Source of the DNA: CAWHJN01 sp963829705
GTDB taxonomy: Bacteria; Bacteroidota; Rhodothermia; Rhodothermales; BA12
DNA: 64,000 nucleotides
Direction of reading: 5' to 3'
Assembly: GCA_963829705.1 (NCBI GenBank)
Contig: CAWHJN010000005.1
Span: forward strand, 806,001 to 870,000
The first letter of the stretch is position 1; every line of letters begins with the position of its first letter. The notes under the pieces are model-generated. The model was not told the DNA's origin. It saw only the letters and a program-made list of their open reading frames with translations, and did not search any database. Positions 63,325-64,000 of this stretch are shown in pieces. A program made the position numbers and the translations under genes.

Positions 63325-63843
63325 ATGGACGACCCCGATACCATCAACCTGTCCAACGTCGATTTCCACGAGATTGCCCGGCGCGGGGATGTCGAGGTGA
63401 TGACGGCCTTTCTCGACGCGGGCCTCGACCCCGACCTGCGCGACGAGCGGGGGCACACGCTGCTCATGATCGCCGCCTACAACGACCAGCGCGCGATGGT
63501 GGAGACGCTGCTCGCCCGAGGAGCCACGGCGGACGCGCCCGATGCAGCGGGCAACACGCCGCTCATGGGACTGGCGTTCAAAGGCTACGCCGACGTGGCC
63601 GAAACCCTCCTCGTCCACGGCGCAGACGCCAACGCGCGCAACGGGGCCGGAGCCACGGCGCTCATGTTCGCGGCGATGTTCAAACAGGCCGCCCTCGTCC
63701 AGATGCTGCTCGATCACGGCGCGGATCCCGCGCTCCGAGACGCGCAGCACCGCACCGCGCGCGACCTCGCGCGGGCCCACGGCCACGCCGACCTCGCAGC
63801 GCTGCTGGAAGGGGGGGAGCCGCCGGGCCAGCCTCTGTCCTGA
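63325..63843 (+). CDS. Ankyrin-repeat protein linked to catalase
   Basis: 172 residues, no signal peptide. Four ankyrin repeats from about residue 12: FHEIARRGDVEVMTAFLDAG, RGHTLLMIAAYNDQRAMVETLL, AGNTPLMGLAFKGYADVAETLL and GATALMFAAMFKQAALVQMLLDHG, with a last half repeat RTARDLARAHGHADLAALL. Its place right after catalase matches the katB-ankB pair of Pseudomonas, where the ankyrin protein is needed for full catalase activity. The same helper role is inferred here. Confidence 0.88.
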   Translation: MDDPDTINLSNVDFHEIARRGDVEVMTAFLDAGLDPDLRDERGHTLLMIAAYNDQRAMVETLLARGATADAPDAAGNTPLMGLAFKGYADVAETLLVHGADANARNGAGATALMFAAMFKQAALVQMLLDHGADPALRDAQHRTARDLARAHGHADLAALLEGGEPPGQPLS

Positions 63844-63885
63844 ACGCGCGCCGTAGCTTTACCGACGCTCATTCCCCCTGCCGCC

Positions 63886-64000
63886 GTGCCCGACGATCCG
63901 CTGTCCTCGTTTTTCCAGAACGCCCGCTACACGCTTTCCGCACCGTCGTGGCAGACGCTGCCGCCCGAAGGCCCGCCCGAGGTGGCGCTGATGGGCCGCT
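63886..64000 (+). CDS. engB: GTP-binding protein EngB/YsxC, N-terminal part (cut by window edge)
   Basis: The last 115 bases open a frame from GTG 63886 (MPDDPLSSFFQNARYTLSAP) to the window end. PEVALMGR matches the start of the EngB G-domain just before its GRSNVGKSS P-loop, and F..SA..W..LP ahead of it fits the family's N-terminus. EngB is an essential GTPase in large-subunit ribosome assembly. Only 38 codons are visible, so the call rests on that short stretch. Confidence 0.7.
   Translation, partial: MPDDPLSSFFQNARYTLSAPSWQTLPPEGPPEVALMGR

Noticed and set aside
1..64000. CRISPR arrays, prophage, IS elements, tRNA or rRNA genes
   Set aside because: No regular direct repeats with spacers, no transposase or phage proteins, and no cloverleaf-like sequence that I could recognise; a tRNAscan/Infernal run would settle the RNA question.

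Overview
The window is about 64 kb of very GC-rich, gene-dense chromosome on both strands. It looks like a Gram-negative bacterium of the Bacteroidota/Rhodothermota side, most likely a Rhodothermales relative. Reasons: a FecR/TonB-receptor pair, two-component propeller (Y_Y_Y) sensor kinases, many LxxC lipoproteins, a secreted protein with the GCTDxxS..DDGSC motif common in Bacteroidota, a glutaminyl-tRNA synthetase with a YqeY-like tail, and few Shine-Dalgarno sites. Taxonomy is inferred from gene content only. I recognised no rRNA, tRNA, CRISPR array, prophage or insertion sequence.

Layout. 0-7.3 kb: tail of an RND efflux pump, two envelope proteins, then a sensor kinase carrying about seven indels, an unknown protein and a LuxR-type response regulator. 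7.5-14.1 kb: a complete MarR-TolC-adaptor-RND efflux operon with a perfect inverted repeat just ahead of marR. 14.2-28.5 kb: BaiN-type flavoprotein, GlnRS, an M20 peptidase, two secreted proteins, Xaa-Pro aminopeptidase, an AspT/YidE-like transporter (frameshifted), a CoA-transferase, an M19 dipeptidase and a lipoprotein. 28.5-40.4 kb: a large hybrid sensor kinase, DUF3299 and M23-peptidase genes, a YaaW-like protein, two PH-domain membrane proteins, two alpha/beta hydrolases (both frameshifted) and a small outer-membrane barrel.

40.4-50 kb: egtB-egtD (ergothioneine synthesis), a membrane protein, a lipoprotein, metK (makes the SAM that EgtD uses), acpP-fabF behind a structured leader, DUF2911, a DciA-like DUF721 protein and Glu-Q-tRNA(Asp) synthetase. 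50-58.7 kb: TonB-dependent receptor with overlapping fecR, a lipoprotein, heme oxygenase, then on the other strand pnuC-nadR-DASS transporter with start/stop overlaps (a nicotinamide riboside uptake and salvage unit). 58.7-64 kb: DUF305 and LVIVD-repeat lipoproteins, catalase with an ankyrin-repeat partner, and the first codons of engB/ysxC.

Two things run through the window. At least five genes carry apparent single-base indels, several in G/C homopolymers, whereas very long genes beside them are intact. This is either sequencing/assembly error or, for the sensor kinase, real decay. Second, several intergenic gaps share a small set of modules (GGAACGCGGA-type repeats, GTAGGGGCGCAGC palindromes, CCCTC..GAGGG hairpins), which suggests a dispersed intergenic repeat family.
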